NCBI GenBank assembly: GCA_002386045.1 | Contig: DGEQ01000077.1 | Span: 1 to 13,378, forward strand | Length of the DNA stretch: 13,378 nucleotides | Reading direction: 5' to 3' | Source: Hungateiclostridiaceae bacterium UBA3922 | GTDB taxonomy: Bacteria > Bacillota > Clostridia > Acetivibrionales > DTU013 | The notes under the pieces: model-generated | Databases searched by the model: none | What the model was told of the DNA's origin: nothing | The model's input: only the letters and a program-made list of their open reading frames with translations | Shown here: piece by piece, positions 5,060-12,626 of the stretch | Layout: the number at the start of each line of letters is the position of its first letter | Numbering within the stretch: the first letter of the stretch is position 1 | Translations under genes and position numbers: made by a program

Positions 5060-5893
5060 ATGGCAGTAAAAAAGTATAGTCCTACTTCTCCCGCCAGAAG
5101 GTTCATGACGGTCTCCACCTTTGAGGAGATCACGAAGAAGGAACCGGAGAAATCACTGGTACAGATACTGAAAAAGACTGGCGGCAGAAATGTTTACGGA
5201 AGGATAACCGTTCGCCATATAGGCGGGGGGACGAAAAGAAAATACAGGATCATAGATTTCAAGAGGAACAAGGACGGCATAGACGCTAAAGTAGCGGCGA
5301 TAGAATATGATCCCAACAGGACTGCAAATATTGCGCTTCTCCACTATGTAGACGGAGAAAAGAGATATATACTGGCTCCGGTCGGACTGAAGGTCGGCGA
5401 TATCGTCGAATCCGGACCGGATGCGGACATCAAGCCGGGCAACGCGCTTCCGCTGGCCAACATACCCGTTGGTACGATGGTGCACAACATCGAACTGAAG
5501 CCCGGTAAGGGCGGCCAGCTTGTCAGGGCGGCAGGCGCTGCAGCCCAGCTCATGGCAAAGGAAGGCGATTATGCCCAGCTCAGGCTCCCTTCAGGCGAAG
5601 TAAGGCTGGTAAGCCTTCAGTGCAAGGCAACGGTCGGCCAGGTCAGCAATATCGAGCATGAGAACATTACGATAGGCAAGGCCGGAAGAAAGAGATGGAT
5701 GGGTGTAAGGCCGACTGTCCGCGGTGTTGTTATGAACCCGGTGGACCACCCGCATGGCGGCGGTGAAGGCAAGTCACCGATAGGAAGGCCAAGTCCGGTC
5801 ACCCCGTGGGGCAAGCCTACGCTTGGCTACAAGACGAGGAAGAAGAACAAGAAGTCTGATAAATTCATCATCAAGAGAAGGAACACTAAGTAA
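5060..5893 (+). CDS. rplB: 50S ribosomal protein L2
   Basis: L2 is one of the largest and most conserved 50S proteins and is needed for subunit association and peptidyl transferase activity. The 277-residue length is normal. Markers are [20 protein letters not shown] (6-25), [20 protein letters not shown] (41-60), the OB-fold strand region around [16 protein letters not shown] (81-96), and the universally conserved [16 protein letters not shown] (225-240), whose histidine-rich loop lies near the catalytic centre. The C-terminal tail is basic ([10 protein letters not shown]). ATG follows AAGGAG (5045-5050). The long structured spacer before it is described separately. Confidence 0.98.
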   Translation: MAVKKYSPTSPARRFMTVSTFEEITKKEPEKSLVQILKKTGGRNVYGRITVRHIGGGTKRKYRIIDFKRNKDGIDAKVAAIEYDPNRTANIALLHYVDGEKRYILAPVGLKVGDIVESGPDADIKPGNALPLANIPVGTMVHNIELKPGKGGQLVRAAGAAAQLMAKEGDYAQLRLPSGEVRLVSLQCKATVGQVSNIEHENITIGKAGRKRWMGVRPTVRGVVMNPVDHPHGGGEGKSPIGRPSPVTPWGKPTLGYKTRKKNKKSDKFIIKRRNTK

Positions 5894-5937
5894 TGAAGTG
5901 CGGGAATCCATAGACTGGAAAGGAGGATTAACACCGA

Positions 5938-6222
5938 ATGAGCAGATCGTTGAAGAAGGGACCGTATGTTGATCAGAAACTCCTTAAGAAAATCGAGGAG
6001 ATGAACAGGGCCAACGACAAGAAGGTCATAAAGACCTGGTCCAGGGCGTCAACCATATTCCCTCAGATGGTAGGACACACTATTGCAGTACATGACGGCA
6101 GAAAGCATGTGCCGGTTTATATAACCGAAGATATGGTAGGGCATAAGCTGGGCGAGTTTGCACCGACCAGGACATTCAGAGGGCACGGGCATCATACTGA
6201 GAAGTCGACAGCATTGAAGTGA
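5938..6222 (+). CDS. rpsS: 30S ribosomal protein S19
   Basis: S19 lies in the head of the 30S subunit beside S13 and contacts the A-site finger and tRNA. The 94 residues match the family. [20 protein letters not shown] (2-21) is the standard N terminus, and [20 protein letters not shown] (31-50) with [13 protein letters not shown] (71-83) are the rRNA-binding signatures. A strong AAAGGAGGA (5919-5927) precedes the ATG. It follows rplB after 44 nt; there is no sign of an internal promoter. Confidence 0.98.
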   Translation: MSRSLKKGPYVDQKLLKKIEEMNRANDKKVIKTWSRASTIFPQMVGHTIAVHDGRKHVPVYITEDMVGHKLGEFAPTRTFRGHGHHTEKSTALK

Positions 6223-6281
6223 GCCGGCAGGGTATGATTTGCGTGCACGAGCAAGCTTAATGCCGAAAGGAGGAAATCCAG

Positions 6282-6755
6282 TTGGAAAAGAAGGTCATGT
6301 CCAAAGAAGAGCTTTTGAAGAACAAGGATCAGATACTGGAACGATATAACAAGATCAGCAGACAGTTTCAGAAGCCTGCTCTGCTTACGAAGAAGGAGAG
6401 AAAGGTACTCGGGATAGGCAAGGATGAAGGAAGGGCCATCCTCAGGTATGCAAGGATCTCCGACAGGAAGGCGAAGATCGTCCTGGATCTTATCAAGGGC
6501 AAGGGCATAGATGAAGCTTACGCTATCTTGAGATATACACCGAAAGCAGCTTCCGAGCTGATTTACAAACTTCTGAAATCAGCAGAGGCCAATGCGGTGA
6601 ACAACAACGACCTCAACAGGGACGCGCTTTATGTGGCTGAAGCATATGCGACACAGGGTCCGACCCTGAAGAGGATCCAGCCCAGGGCAAGAGGAAGCGC
6701 ATACAGGATACGCAAGAGGACCTGTCACATCACGGTAGTAGTGAAAGAAAGATAA
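6282..6755 (+). CDS. rplV: 50S ribosomal protein L22 with N-terminal extension
   Basis: L22 contacts all 23S domains and its beta-hairpin lines the exit tunnel near macrolide sites. The family core (about residues 48-157) is present: AILRYARISDRKAKIVLDLI (52-71), IYKLLKSAEANA (93-104) and, at the end, GPTLKRIQPRARGSAYRIRK (130-149) then RTCHITVV. Usual length is about 110; here the product is 157, with about 47 extra N-terminal residues rich in Lys, Glu and Gln that look helical (MSKEELLKNKDQILERYNKI, 6-25). TTG 6282 follows AAAGGAGGA (6265-6273) at good spacing. An ATG at codon 6 is possible but more distant. No in-frame start lies at the usual family N terminus, so the extension appears genuinely translated. 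Confidence 0.95.
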   Translation: MEKKVMSKEELLKNKDQILERYNKISRQFQKPALLTKKERKVLGIGKDEGRAILRYARISDRKAKIVLDLIKGKGIDEAYAILRYTPKAASELIYKLLKSAEANAVNNNDLNRDALYVAEAYATQGPTLKRIQPRARGSAYRIRKRTCHITVVVKER

Positions 6756-6788
6756 GGGCCGGCAATACGCTAAGAAGGAGGTTCAATG

Positions 6789-7457
6789 ATGGGCCAGAAG
6801 GTAAATCCGCATGGATTGCGAATCGGTATAATCAAGGACTGGGACACCAAGTGGTATGCAAGCGACAAAAACTTCAGCGAGTACCTGGTCGAAGACTACA
6901 GGATCAGGGAGTATATCAAGAAAAAGCTGTATACCGCCGGTGTCGCAAGAATTGAAATAGAGAGGGCCGCAAACAAGGTCAAGATAAATGTCCATACCGC
7001 AAAACCGGGCCTGGTCATCGGTAAGGGCGGACAGGGCATAGAAGAACTGCGCAGGGAGATCGAGAATCTCACCGGCAGGAGCGTCCTGATCAATATCACT
7101 GAAATCAAGGTACCGGAAGTCAATGCGCAGCTGGTTGCCGAGAACATCGCTGCACAGCTTGAAAAGAGGATTTCTTTCAGAAGGGCGATGAAACAGGCGA
7201 TGTCAAGAGCGATGAAAATGGGCGCGAAAGGCATCAAGACCGCCGTTTCCGGAAGGCTTGGCGGGGCCGAGATAGCCAGGACAGAGCATTATCACGAGGG
7301 AACGATCCCGCTCCAGACTCTGAGGGCGGATATAGATTACGGTTTTGCCGAAGCAAACACGACTTACGGAAAGATCGGAGTAAAGACGTGGATATATAAA
7401 GGCGAAGTGCTTCCGGCCGTTAAAAAGGAAAACAAGGCAGAAGGGGGCGATAGGTAA
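6789..7457 (+). CDS. rpsC: 30S ribosomal protein S3
   Basis: S3 is at the mRNA entry channel of the 30S subunit and contributes to mRNA unwinding. The 222-residue protein is of family length. [20 protein letters not shown] (1-20) is the classical N terminus. A type II KH RNA-binding domain carries the GxxG loop in [17 protein letters not shown] (73-89). The C-terminal domain has [10 protein letters not shown] and the conserved [14 protein letters not shown]. Two ATGs are adjacent (6786 and 6789). The second is chosen because it gives MGQKVNP and better spacing from AAGGAGGT (6775-6782). The stop overlaps the rplP start as TAATG. Confidence 0.97.
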   Translation: MGQKVNPHGLRIGIIKDWDTKWYASDKNFSEYLVEDYRIREYIKKKLYTAGVARIEIERAANKVKINVHTAKPGLVIGKGGQGIEELRREIENLTGRSVLINITEIKVPEVNAQLVAENIAAQLEKRISFRRAMKQAMSRAMKMGAKGIKTAVSGRLGGAEIARTEHYHEGTIPLQTLRADIDYGFAEANTTYGKIGVKTWIYKGEVLPAVKKENKAEGGDR

Positions 7458-7897
7458 TGTTGATGCCGAAAAGGGTCAAGCGCAGGAAAGTACAGAGAGG
7501 CAGATTGAAAGGCATCGCTTCCAGGGGAAATTATGTGGCATACGGTGAATATGGCCTGCAGGCGATAGAGCCCGCATGGGTGACAAGCAACCAGATAGAA
7601 GCTGCCAGGGTAGCGATGACACGTTTCACAAAGAGAGGCGGCCAGGTCTGGATAAAGATATTCCCCGACAAGCCGGTCACGAAGAAACCGGCCGAGACCC
7701 GTATGGGAAGCGGTAAGGGTTCGCCGGAATACTGGGTTGCAGTTGTAAAGCCCGGAAGAGTATTATTCGAAATCGCGGGGGTGCCGGAAGAGATCGCAAG
7801 GGAAGCCATGAGGCTCGCAATGCACAAGCTCCCGATGAAGTGCAGGTTCATAACCCGCGAGAAGGAAATGGGTGGTGAAACGAATGAAAGCCAGTGA
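7457..7897 (+). CDS. rplP: 50S ribosomal protein L16
   Basis: L16 organises the A-site and P-site tRNA elbow region of the 50S subunit and is a late assembly protein. The 146 residues are the family length. The N terminus [16 protein letters not shown] (1-16) matches firmicute L16, which normally reads MLxPKRVK, so ATG 7457 is kept although a second ATG lies at 7463. Other signatures are [15 protein letters not shown] [20 protein letters not shown] (44-63), [20 protein letters not shown] (81-100) and [20 protein letters not shown] (101-120). It overlaps rpsC by one base and rpmC by 14 bases, so the three are probably translationally coupled. Confidence 0.97.
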   Translation: MLMPKRVKRRKVQRGRLKGIASRGNYVAYGEYGLQAIEPAWVTSNQIEAARVAMTRFTKRGGQVWIKIFPDKPVTKKPAETRMGSGKGSPEYWVAVVKPGRVLFEIAGVPEEIAREAMRLAMHKLPMKCRFITREKEMGGETNESQ

Positions 7898-8087
7898 GTT
7901 GAGAAATATGACGCAGGAAGAACTGCAGAAGGAACTGAACGAGCTTAAGTCCGAGCTTTTCAAACTTCGTTTCCAGCTCGCGACGAACCAGTTGGATAAC
8001 CCCATGAAGCTCAGGGATGTAAAGAAGAATATAGCCCGAGTCAAGACAGTGATGAGGGAGAGAGAAATAAAAGGTGCAAAGGCTTAA
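7884..8087 (+). CDS. rpmC: 50S ribosomal protein L29
   Basis: L29 is a small helical hairpin near the tunnel exit, next to L23. The 67-residue product has the usual length: [20 protein letters not shown] (1-20), [20 protein letters not shown] (21-40), and the basic end [14 protein letters not shown] 7884 is chosen because the family starts MKAxELR; a GTG at 7872 would add four residues that are not family-like. The start lies inside rplP (14-nt overlap), an arrangement also known in Bacillus. The SD is only a GGGTGGTG stretch (7870-7877), so ribosome coupling from rplP is likely. Confidence 0.96.
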   Translation: MKASELRNMTQEELQKELNELKSELFKLRFQLATNQLDNPMKLRDVKKNIARVKTVMREREIKGAKA

Positions 8088-8105
8088 TGAAAGGAGGAAT
8101 CCTGC

Positions 8106-8363
8106 TTGGCTGAAAGAGGATTGAGGAAAACCAGGATAGGCAAGGTTGTCAGTGACAAGATGGATAAGACCATCGTCGTTGCTATAGAGACCAGCGTAAA
8201 GCATCCTTTGTACAAGAAGATCGTTAAAAGGACCTACAAGCTGAAGGCTCACGATGAGAACAACGAATGCCGCGTAGGCGACAGGGTCAAGGTCATGGAG
8301 ACCCGTCCGCTCAGCAGGGAAAAAAGGTGGAGACTCGTCGAGATCATCGAAAAGGCCCGTTGA
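8106..8363 (+). CDS. rpsQ: 30S ribosomal protein S17
   Basis: S17 is a primary 16S rRNA-binding protein with an OB fold. The protein has 85 residues. It carries [20 protein letters not shown] (7-26), the family signature at the first strands, then [20 protein letters not shown] (32-51) and [20 protein letters not shown] (57-76). The start codon is TTG (8106) with AAGGAGGA (8091-8098) at proper distance; no ATG is available before the conserved block. It lies 18 nt after rpmC. Confidence 0.97.
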   Translation: MAERGLRKTRIGKVVSDKMDKTIVVAIETSVKHPLYKKIVKRTYKLKAHDENNECRVGDRVKVMETRPLSREKRWRLVEIIEKAR

Positions 8364-8400
8364 CAGCAGTATTTCGAAGTAACTGGAAGGAGGTACCGGT

Positions 8401-8769
8401 ATGATCCAGGTCCAGACGAGGCTGAAATCAGCAGACAACACCGGAGCCAAGGAACTCATGTGCATAAAGGTGCTCGGAGGCTCCAGGAGGAAATATGCAA
8501 ATATAGGAGATGTTATTGTTTGCTCAGTTAAAAATGCAACACCCGGCGGAGTTGTGAAAAAGGGTGAAGTCGTCAGGGCTGTTATAGTCCGTTCAAAAAA
8601 AGGAGTAAGGAGACCTGACGGTTCTTATATAAGATTTGACGAAAATGCGGCAGTCATCATCAGGGAAGACAAAAACCCGAGAGGCACGCGTATATTCGGG
8701 CCTGTTGCAAGAGAACTGAGAGACAAGGAATACATGAAGATACTGTCACTTGCACCGGAAGTTATCTGA
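8401..8769 (+). CDS. rplN: 50S ribosomal protein L14
   Basis: L14 is a beta-barrel protein on the 50S interface; it forms intersubunit bridges with 16S rRNA and is the docking site for the silencing factor RsfS. At 122 residues the length is exactly typical. Visible signatures are [20 protein letters not shown] (1-20), [20 protein letters not shown] (21-40), the loop [20 protein letters not shown] (52-71), then [14 protein letters not shown] and [16 protein letters not shown] follows GGAAGGAGGT (8387-8396). The middle third uses more AT-ending codons (such as GTT ATT GTT) than its neighbours, a minor difference without a clear meaning. Confidence 0.98.
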   Translation: MIQVQTRLKSADNTGAKELMCIKVLGGSRRKYANIGDVIVCSVKNATPGGVVKKGEVVRAVIVRSKKGVRRPDGSYIRFDENAAVIIREDKNPRGTRIFGPVARELRDKEYMKILSLAPEVI

Positions 8770-8792
8770 ACAGGGAGAGGAGGCGGCAAGAA

Positions 8793-9140
8793 GTGGCGAA
8801 CAAGGTACATGTGAAAACCGGAGATATGGTATATGTCCTCTCAGGCAAGGACAAGGGAAAGAAGGGCAAAGTCCTCGCCGTTAACCCCGACGATATGACC
8901 GTGATAGTTGAAGGCGTCAATATAACGAAGAAACACAGGAAGCCAAGGGGAAGGCTGCAGGAAGGCGGCATAATCAACCAGGAATCGCCGATCAGCAGTT
9001 CAAAGGTCATGCTGGTATGCTCACGGTGCAAAAGCCCGACCAAGGTATCCAGGGTCGTCCGTGAGAACGGGCAGAAAGACCGTGTATGCAAAAGATGCGG
9101 CGAGGTTATAGATACACAGAAGGAAGCAAAGGAAGAATAG
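8793..9140 (+). CDS. rplX: 50S ribosomal protein L24, zinc-ribbon form
   Basis: L24 is an assembly initiator protein of the 50S subunit with a KOW domain. The 115-residue product contains the KOW segment [20 protein letters not shown] (7-26) and [13 protein letters not shown] (39-51). The C-terminal part has CSRC (76-79) and CKRC (99-102), a four-cysteine pattern as in zinc-binding L24 forms; many L24 proteins lack these cysteines. The start is GTG 8793 after GAGAGGAGG (8775-8783). The annotation is certain, while zinc binding is inferred from the pattern. Confidence 0.97.
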   Translation: MANKVHVKTGDMVYVLSGKDKGKKGKVLAVNPDDMTVIVEGVNITKKHRKPRGRLQEGGIINQESPISSSKVMLVCSRCKSPTKVSRVVRENGQKDRVCKRCGEVIDTQKEAKEE

Positions 9141-9172
9141 CGGATGCTTTCTCGAAAGGAGGTTAATGTCTG

Positions 9173-9715
9173 ATGTCAAGGCTTAAGGATAAATACATCA
9201 ACGAAGTAAAACCGGCAATGACTGCGAAGTTTAAATACAAAAGCCCCATGCAGATCCCGAAACTTGAAAAGGTAGTAATAAACATGGGAGTCGGCGAAGC
9301 AAAGGAAAATCCCAAGGCTATGGATGCAGCAGTTGATGACCTGATGACGATCACAGGACAGAGACCGGTCGTGACGAAAGCCAAGAAATCGATCTCGAAC
9401 TTCAAGCTGAGGGCCGGAATGAGCGTAGGCTGCAAAGTCACGCTTCGCGGTAAGAAAATGTACGATTTCATCGATAAGCTGTTCAATGCAGCACTGCCGC
9501 GTGTCAGGGACTTCAGGGGAGTAAATCCGAACTCTTTCGACGGAAGAGGCAATTACACGCTTGGCGTAAAGGATCAGCTGATATTCCCCGAGATCGTGTA
9601 TGACAAGGTCGACAAGGCCAGGGGAATGGATATCGTATTCGTGACCACTGCGAAAACGGACGAAGAAGCGAGAGAACTCCTGAAGCTTCTGGGAATGCCG
9701 TTCTCGAACAGGTAA
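9173..9715 (+). CDS. rplE: 50S ribosomal protein L5
   Basis: L5 binds 5S rRNA and places it in the central protuberance; its loop contacts the P-site tRNA. The 180 residues match the family. Key segments are [20 protein letters not shown] (26-45), [20 protein letters not shown] (61-80), VGCKVTLRG (85-93), the block [20 protein letters not shown] (110-129) and, near the end, [22 protein letters not shown] 9173 follows AAAGGAGGT (9155-9163). Another ATG at 9166 is out of frame. Between rplX and rpsZ, as in all spc-type operons. Confidence 0.98.
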   Translation: MSRLKDKYINEVKPAMTAKFKYKSPMQIPKLEKVVINMGVGEAKENPKAMDAAVDDLMTITGQRPVVTKAKKSISNFKLRAGMSVGCKVTLRGKKMYDFIDKLFNAALPRVRDFRGVNPNSFDGRGNYTLGVKDQLIFPEIVYDKVDKARGMDIVFVTTAKTDEEARELLKLLGMPFSNR

Positions 9716-9735
9716 GTGGTGGAAGGAGGATATAC

Positions 9736-9921
9736 GTGGCAAAGAAATCGTTGATCGCAAAACAGAAAAGAACTCCAAAATACAGTACCAGGGCTTACAA
9801 CAGGTGCCAGATCTGTGGCAGGCCCCATGCTTACATGAGGAAATTCGGGGTTTGCCGCCTGTGCTTCAGGGTTCTGGCTTACAAGGGCCAAATTCCGGGA
9901 GTCAGGAAAGCCAGCTGGTAA
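9736..9921 (+). CDS. rpsZ: 30S ribosomal protein S14 type Z
   Basis: S14 assembles into the 30S head. This is the short zinc form (61 residues): CQIC (24-27) and CRLC (40-43) form the metal-binding ribbon, with the family segments [20 protein letters not shown] (4-23) before them and [11 protein letters not shown] (51-61) at the end. The short form is common in Bacillota and Actinomycetota; some genomes carry a second, cysteine-free copy elsewhere. The start codon is GTG, after GGAAGGAGGA (9721-9730). It lies 20 nt behind rplE. Confidence 0.98.
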   Translation: MAKKSLIAKQKRTPKYSTRAYNRCQICGRPHAYMRKFGVCRLCFRVLAYKGQIPGVRKASW

Positions 9922-9945
9922 TCAGTTTCGGGAGGAGGTTTAAAC

Positions 9946-10344
9946 ATGCAGATAACAGATGCTATAGCCGACATGCTGACCAGGATCAGGAATGCAAGCT
10001 CGGCAAAACACGAGTCGGTCGACATCCCGGCATCCAACATAAAGAAAGATATAGCGCGTATATTGCTGGATGAAGGCTATGTAAAGGATGTCGAATTCAT
10101 AGATGACGACAAGCAGGGTATCATCCGTATATATCTTAAGTATACAGGCAACAAGCAGAGCGTCATTTCAGGAATAAAAAGGATAAGCAAGCCCGGACTC
10201 AGGGTCTATGCCGGGAAGGACGAACTTCCGAAAGTCCTCGGCGGGCTCGGTATAGCGGTCATTTCCACGTCCAGGGGCGTGATGACTGACAAGAAGGCAA
10301 GGGCCGAAGGCGTAGGCGGGGAAGTGCTTGCTTTCATATGGTAG
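9946..10344 (+). CDS. rpsH: 30S ribosomal protein S8
   Basis: S8 binds the central domain of 16S rRNA and, in E. coli, represses the spc operon by binding an mRNA mimic of its site near rplE. The 132-residue length is typical. It opens with [20 protein letters not shown] (1-20), has [20 protein letters not shown] (75-94), and ends with the signature [13 protein letters not shown] (107-119) and [21 protein letters not shown] (9930-9939). I did not find a convincing copy of the S8 16S site near rplE. A gap of about 150 nt with an inverted repeat follows it. Confidence 0.98.
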   Translation: MQITDAIADMLTRIRNASSAKHESVDIPASNIKKDIARILLDEGYVKDVEFIDDDKQGIIRIYLKYTGNKQSVISGIKRISKPGLRVYAGKDELPKVLGGLGIAVISTSRGVMTDKKARAEGVGGEVLAFIW

Positions 10345-10362
10345 TTTGATTTACAATGTATC

Positions 10363-10420
10363 TGCGAATCGACAGGGGAAATCCTTTGATACCGGGAAAT
10401 TCTTTCAAAGCCGGTTCGCA
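10363..10420 (+). promoter_or_regulatory. inverted repeat in the rpsH-rplF spacer
   Basis: TGCGAATCG (10363-10371) pairs with CGGTTCGCA (10412-10420), 9 bp with one G-U. Inside, CTTTGA (10384-10389) pairs perfectly with TCAAAG (10405-10410), leaving an asymmetric internal loop on the 5' side (10372-10383) and a 15-nt apical loop. No T run follows, so it does not look like a terminator. The spacer (149 nt) is the longest after the rplW-rplB gap. It could bind a ribosomal protein or be an mRNA processing site. Confidence 0.45.
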
Positions 10421-10493
10421 CTGAATATCTGAAAAGGGCTCTCCGGGATATCGGCCAAGAGGGCTCATAATCTCAAGAACAGGAGGTGCTTTG

Positions 10494-11036
10494 ATGTCAA
10501 GGATAGGTAAAAAACCTATTGATATACCGGCGGGTGTTAATGTTGATATCAAGGGCAATGTCGTTACGGTCAAGGGTCCCAAGGGAACCCTGACCAGGGA
10601 AATGCACAGGGATATGATAATCAGGCAAGAGGGGAACCAGGTCATCGTATCAAGGCCTTCGGATGAAAAGATCCACAAGTCCCTCCATGGATTGACAAGG
10701 ACACTTATCAACAATATGGTGGAAGGTGTCACCAAGGGTTTTGAGAAGGCGCTTGAAATCAATGGTGTCGGTTACAGGGCTCAGAAGCAGGGAAAGAAGC
10801 TGGTACTCAACATTGGCTATTCGCATCCGGTGGAAATGGAAGAGCCTGAAGGAATAACCGTCGAGGTACCCGCCCCGAACAAGATAATCGTGAAGGGCTG
10901 CGATAAACAGGCAGTTGGCGAGTTTGCCGCGAAGATAAGGGCACAGAGAGTGCCTGAGGTCTACCTCGGCAAGGGTATCAAGTACGAAAACGAAGTGATC
11001 AGGCGCAAAGCAGGCAAAACCGGGGCTAAGGCCTGA
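10494..11036 (+). CDS. rplF: 50S ribosomal protein L6
   Basis: L6 lies near the sarcin-ricin loop and the factor-binding site of the 50S subunit; it has two similar alpha/beta domains. The 180 residues match the family. [20 protein letters not shown] (2-21) and [13 protein letters not shown] (26-38) mark the first domain, [20 protein letters not shown] (91-110) and [14 protein letters not shown] [20 protein letters not shown] (139-158) the second, ending in [18 protein letters not shown] 10494 is preferred to the TTG just before it (10491), with AGGAGGT (10481-10487) at the best spacing. Confidence 0.98.
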   Translation: MSRIGKKPIDIPAGVNVDIKGNVVTVKGPKGTLTREMHRDMIIRQEGNQVIVSRPSDEKIHKSLHGLTRTLINNMVEGVTKGFEKALEINGVGYRAQKQGKKLVLNIGYSHPVEMEEPEGITVEVPAPNKIIVKGCDKQAVGEFAAKIRAQRVPEVYLGKGIKYENEVIRRKAGKTGAKA

Positions 11037-11057
11037 GTAGGAGGGAGTTAGGAAGAG

Positions 11058-11426
11058 ATGATAATCAAGGTTGCGAAAAATGAAATCAGGCAAAGAAAAC
11101 ATGAGAGAGTACGCAAAAAGATCTTCGGTACTCCTGAGCGTCCAAGGCTCAATGTTTTCAGAAGCTTAAAGCATATATATGCGCAGATCATCGACGACAC
11201 GACCGGTACAACGCTTGTGGCTGCATCCACCGTTGAGAAGGAGATCAAAGACAAGATGCCTTACGGCGGCAACAAGCAGGCTGCCAGGGAGGTCGGCAGG
11301 CTGATCGCCCAAAAGGCACTGGAGAAAGGCATAAAGAAGGTCGTATTCGACAGAGGCGGTTATCTGTACCACGGAAGAGTCAAAGAACTTGCGGAAGGCG
11401 CAAGAGAAGGCGGACTCGAATTTTAA
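11058..11426 (+). CDS. rplR: 50S ribosomal protein L18
   Basis: L18 binds 5S rRNA with L5 and helps load it into the central protuberance. The 122-residue product has a basic N-terminal arm ([15 protein letters not shown], 8-22), then [20 protein letters not shown] (24-43) and [14 protein letters not shown], and ends with [20 protein letters not shown] (94-113) and AREGGLEF. The start ATG 11058 is preceded by GTAGGAGGGAG (11037-11047), a little far, with GGAAG (11051-11055) nearer. Spacing to rplF is 21 nt. Confidence 0.98.
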   Translation: MIIKVAKNEIRQRKHERVRKKIFGTPERPRLNVFRSLKHIYAQIIDDTTGTTLVAASTVEKEIKDKMPYGGNKQAAREVGRLIAQKALEKGIKKVVFDRGGYLYHGRVKELAEGAREGGLEF

Positions 11427-11474
11427 GGCGGGCTGCACCGACAGTAACCAGGTTTGGATTAGGAGGGATGGAAA

Positions 11475-11975
11475 TTGCAGCGTATCGATGCTGGAACATT
11501 GGATCTTAAGGAAAAGGTCGTTAAGATAGGTCGCGTTGCCAAGGTCGTAAAGGGCGGCAGAAACTTCCGTTTCAGTGCTCTTGTAGTAGTCGGGGACGAA
11601 AACGGCTATGTCGGGGCAGGAATGGGGAAAGCGGCTGAAATACCCGATGCCATCAGGAAAGGGATAGATGATGCGAAGAAGAACCTGATAAAGGTTCCGA
11701 TAGTAAATACTACGATACCCCATGAAGTCATCGGGCATTACGGAGCAGGAAAGGTATTGCTCAAACCGGCAGGCCCCGGTACCGGCGTCATTGCCGGAGG
11801 CGCCGTCAGGGCAGTCCTCGAACTGGCAGGAGTCAGGGATATCAGGACCAAGTCATTGGGATCCAACAATCCGATCAACATGGTCAACGCAACCATGGAG
11901 GCGCTCAGGCAACTGAAAACAGTTGAGGAAGTTGCTGCACTGCGCGGCAAGAAGCCTGAAGAAATACTGGGTTAG
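11475..11975 (+). CDS. rpsE: 30S ribosomal protein S5
   Basis: S5 works with S3 and S4 at the mRNA entry channel and in decoding accuracy. The 166-residue product carries the N-terminal dsRNA-binding-like domain [20 protein letters not shown] (19-38), [20 protein letters not shown] (39-58), and a C-terminal domain with [20 protein letters not shown] (100-119) followed by [11 protein letters not shown]. Length is typical for Bacillota. The start codon is TTG (11475), giving MQRIDAG, after AGGAGGG (11461-11467) at 7-nt spacing. The nearby ATG at 11468 is out of frame, so TTG is required. Confidence 0.97.
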   Translation: MQRIDAGTLDLKEKVVKIGRVAKVVKGGRNFRFSALVVVGDENGYVGAGMGKAAEIPDAIRKGIDDAKKNLIKVPIVNTTIPHEVIGHYGAGKVLLKPAGPGTGVIAGGAVRAVLELAGVRDIRTKSLGSNNPINMVNATMEALRQLKTVEEVAALRGKKPEEILG

Positions 11976-11987
11976 GAGGACACTACA

Positions 11988-12167
11988 GTGGCAAAGCTGA
12001 AGATTACATTGATAAAGAGCACGAGCAAGTGTAATAAGAACCAGAAAGCTACTGTTGAAGCGCTTGGTTTGAAAAAGATAAGAAGTTTTGTGGAACATGA
12101 GGACACCCCTCAGATCAGAGGGATGATCAAAAGGGTATCACACCTGGTATCCGTTGAAGAAATATGA
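11988..12167 (+). CDS. rpmD: 50S ribosomal protein L30
   Basis: L30 is a small 50S protein found in most Bacillota. The 59-residue frame is [20 protein letters not shown] (2-21), then [20 protein letters not shown] (22-41) and [18 protein letters not shown] (42-59). The KITLIKS start, a GLKKI segment and MIKRVSHLV end fit the family. The start is GTG 11988 with TTAGGAGGA (11972-11980) at good spacing. It lies between rpsE and rplO, the standard position. The stop TGA (12165-12167) is 14 nt before the rplO start. Confidence 0.95.
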   Translation: MAKLKITLIKSTSKCNKNQKATVEALGLKKIRSFVEHEDTPQIRGMIKRVSHLVSVEEI

Positions 12168-12181
12168 GGGAGGTGCGGAAA

Positions 12182-12625
12182 GTGAAACTACACGAATTGC
12201 GACCGGCAGAAGGTGCGAAAAGGCTCCCTGTCAGGAAGGGAAGGGGCCATGCGTCGGGCAGCGGAAAGACGGCTGGGCGCGGCCATAAAGGACAGAATGC
12301 ACGTTCCGGCGGCGGAGTCAGACCAGGGTTTGAAGGCGGTCAGATGCCTCTCTATAGAAGGATACCGAAGAGAGGATTCAATAATAAGAGGTTTGCCAAG
12401 GTCTACGCCGAGATAAACGTATCGGCGCTGAACGTATTTGAAGACGGTACTGTGGTAAATGCGGAACTCCTGAAGGAAAAGGGCCTGATAAAGGAGATAT
12501 ATGACGGTGTGGCGGTGCTCGGGAACGGAGAACTCACGAAGAAACTCACCGTGCAGGCTGCCAGGTTCACAAAGACAGCTTCCCAGAAGATAGAAGCTGC
12601 AGGAGGGAAGAAAGAGGTGGTATAA
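12182..12625 (+). CDS. rplO: 50S ribosomal protein L15
   Basis: L15 is a late-assembly 50S protein with a long glycine- and arginine-rich N-terminal tail that enters the rRNA core. The tail is visible: [20 protein letters not shown] (2-21), [20 protein letters not shown] (22-41), [19 protein letters not shown] (42-60) and [11 protein letters not shown]. The globular part has [13 protein letters not shown] and a C-terminal [18 protein letters not shown]. The 147-residue length is typical. GTG 12182 is selected because L15 starts MKLHEL and GGGAGGTG (12168-12175) is correctly spaced; the ATG at 12164 overlaps the rpmD stop, is upstream of the SD and adds six unusual residues. Confidence 0.97.
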   Translation: MKLHELRPAEGAKRLPVRKGRGHASGSGKTAGRGHKGQNARSGGGVRPGFEGGQMPLYRRIPKRGFNNKRFAKVYAEINVSALNVFEDGTVVNAELLKEKGLIKEIYDGVAVLGNGELTKKLTVQAARFTKTASQKIEAAGGKKEVV

Positions 12626-12626
12626 A

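Noticed and set aside
6234..6260. 8-codon mini-ORF between rpsS and rplV
   Set aside because: Only a weak GGCAGGG precedes it, and it ends 24 nt before the rplV start; too short to separate from chance.
10356..10424. 22-codon frame in the rpsH-rplF gap
   Set aside because: ATG 10356 has no SD, and the stretch is better explained by the inverted repeat.
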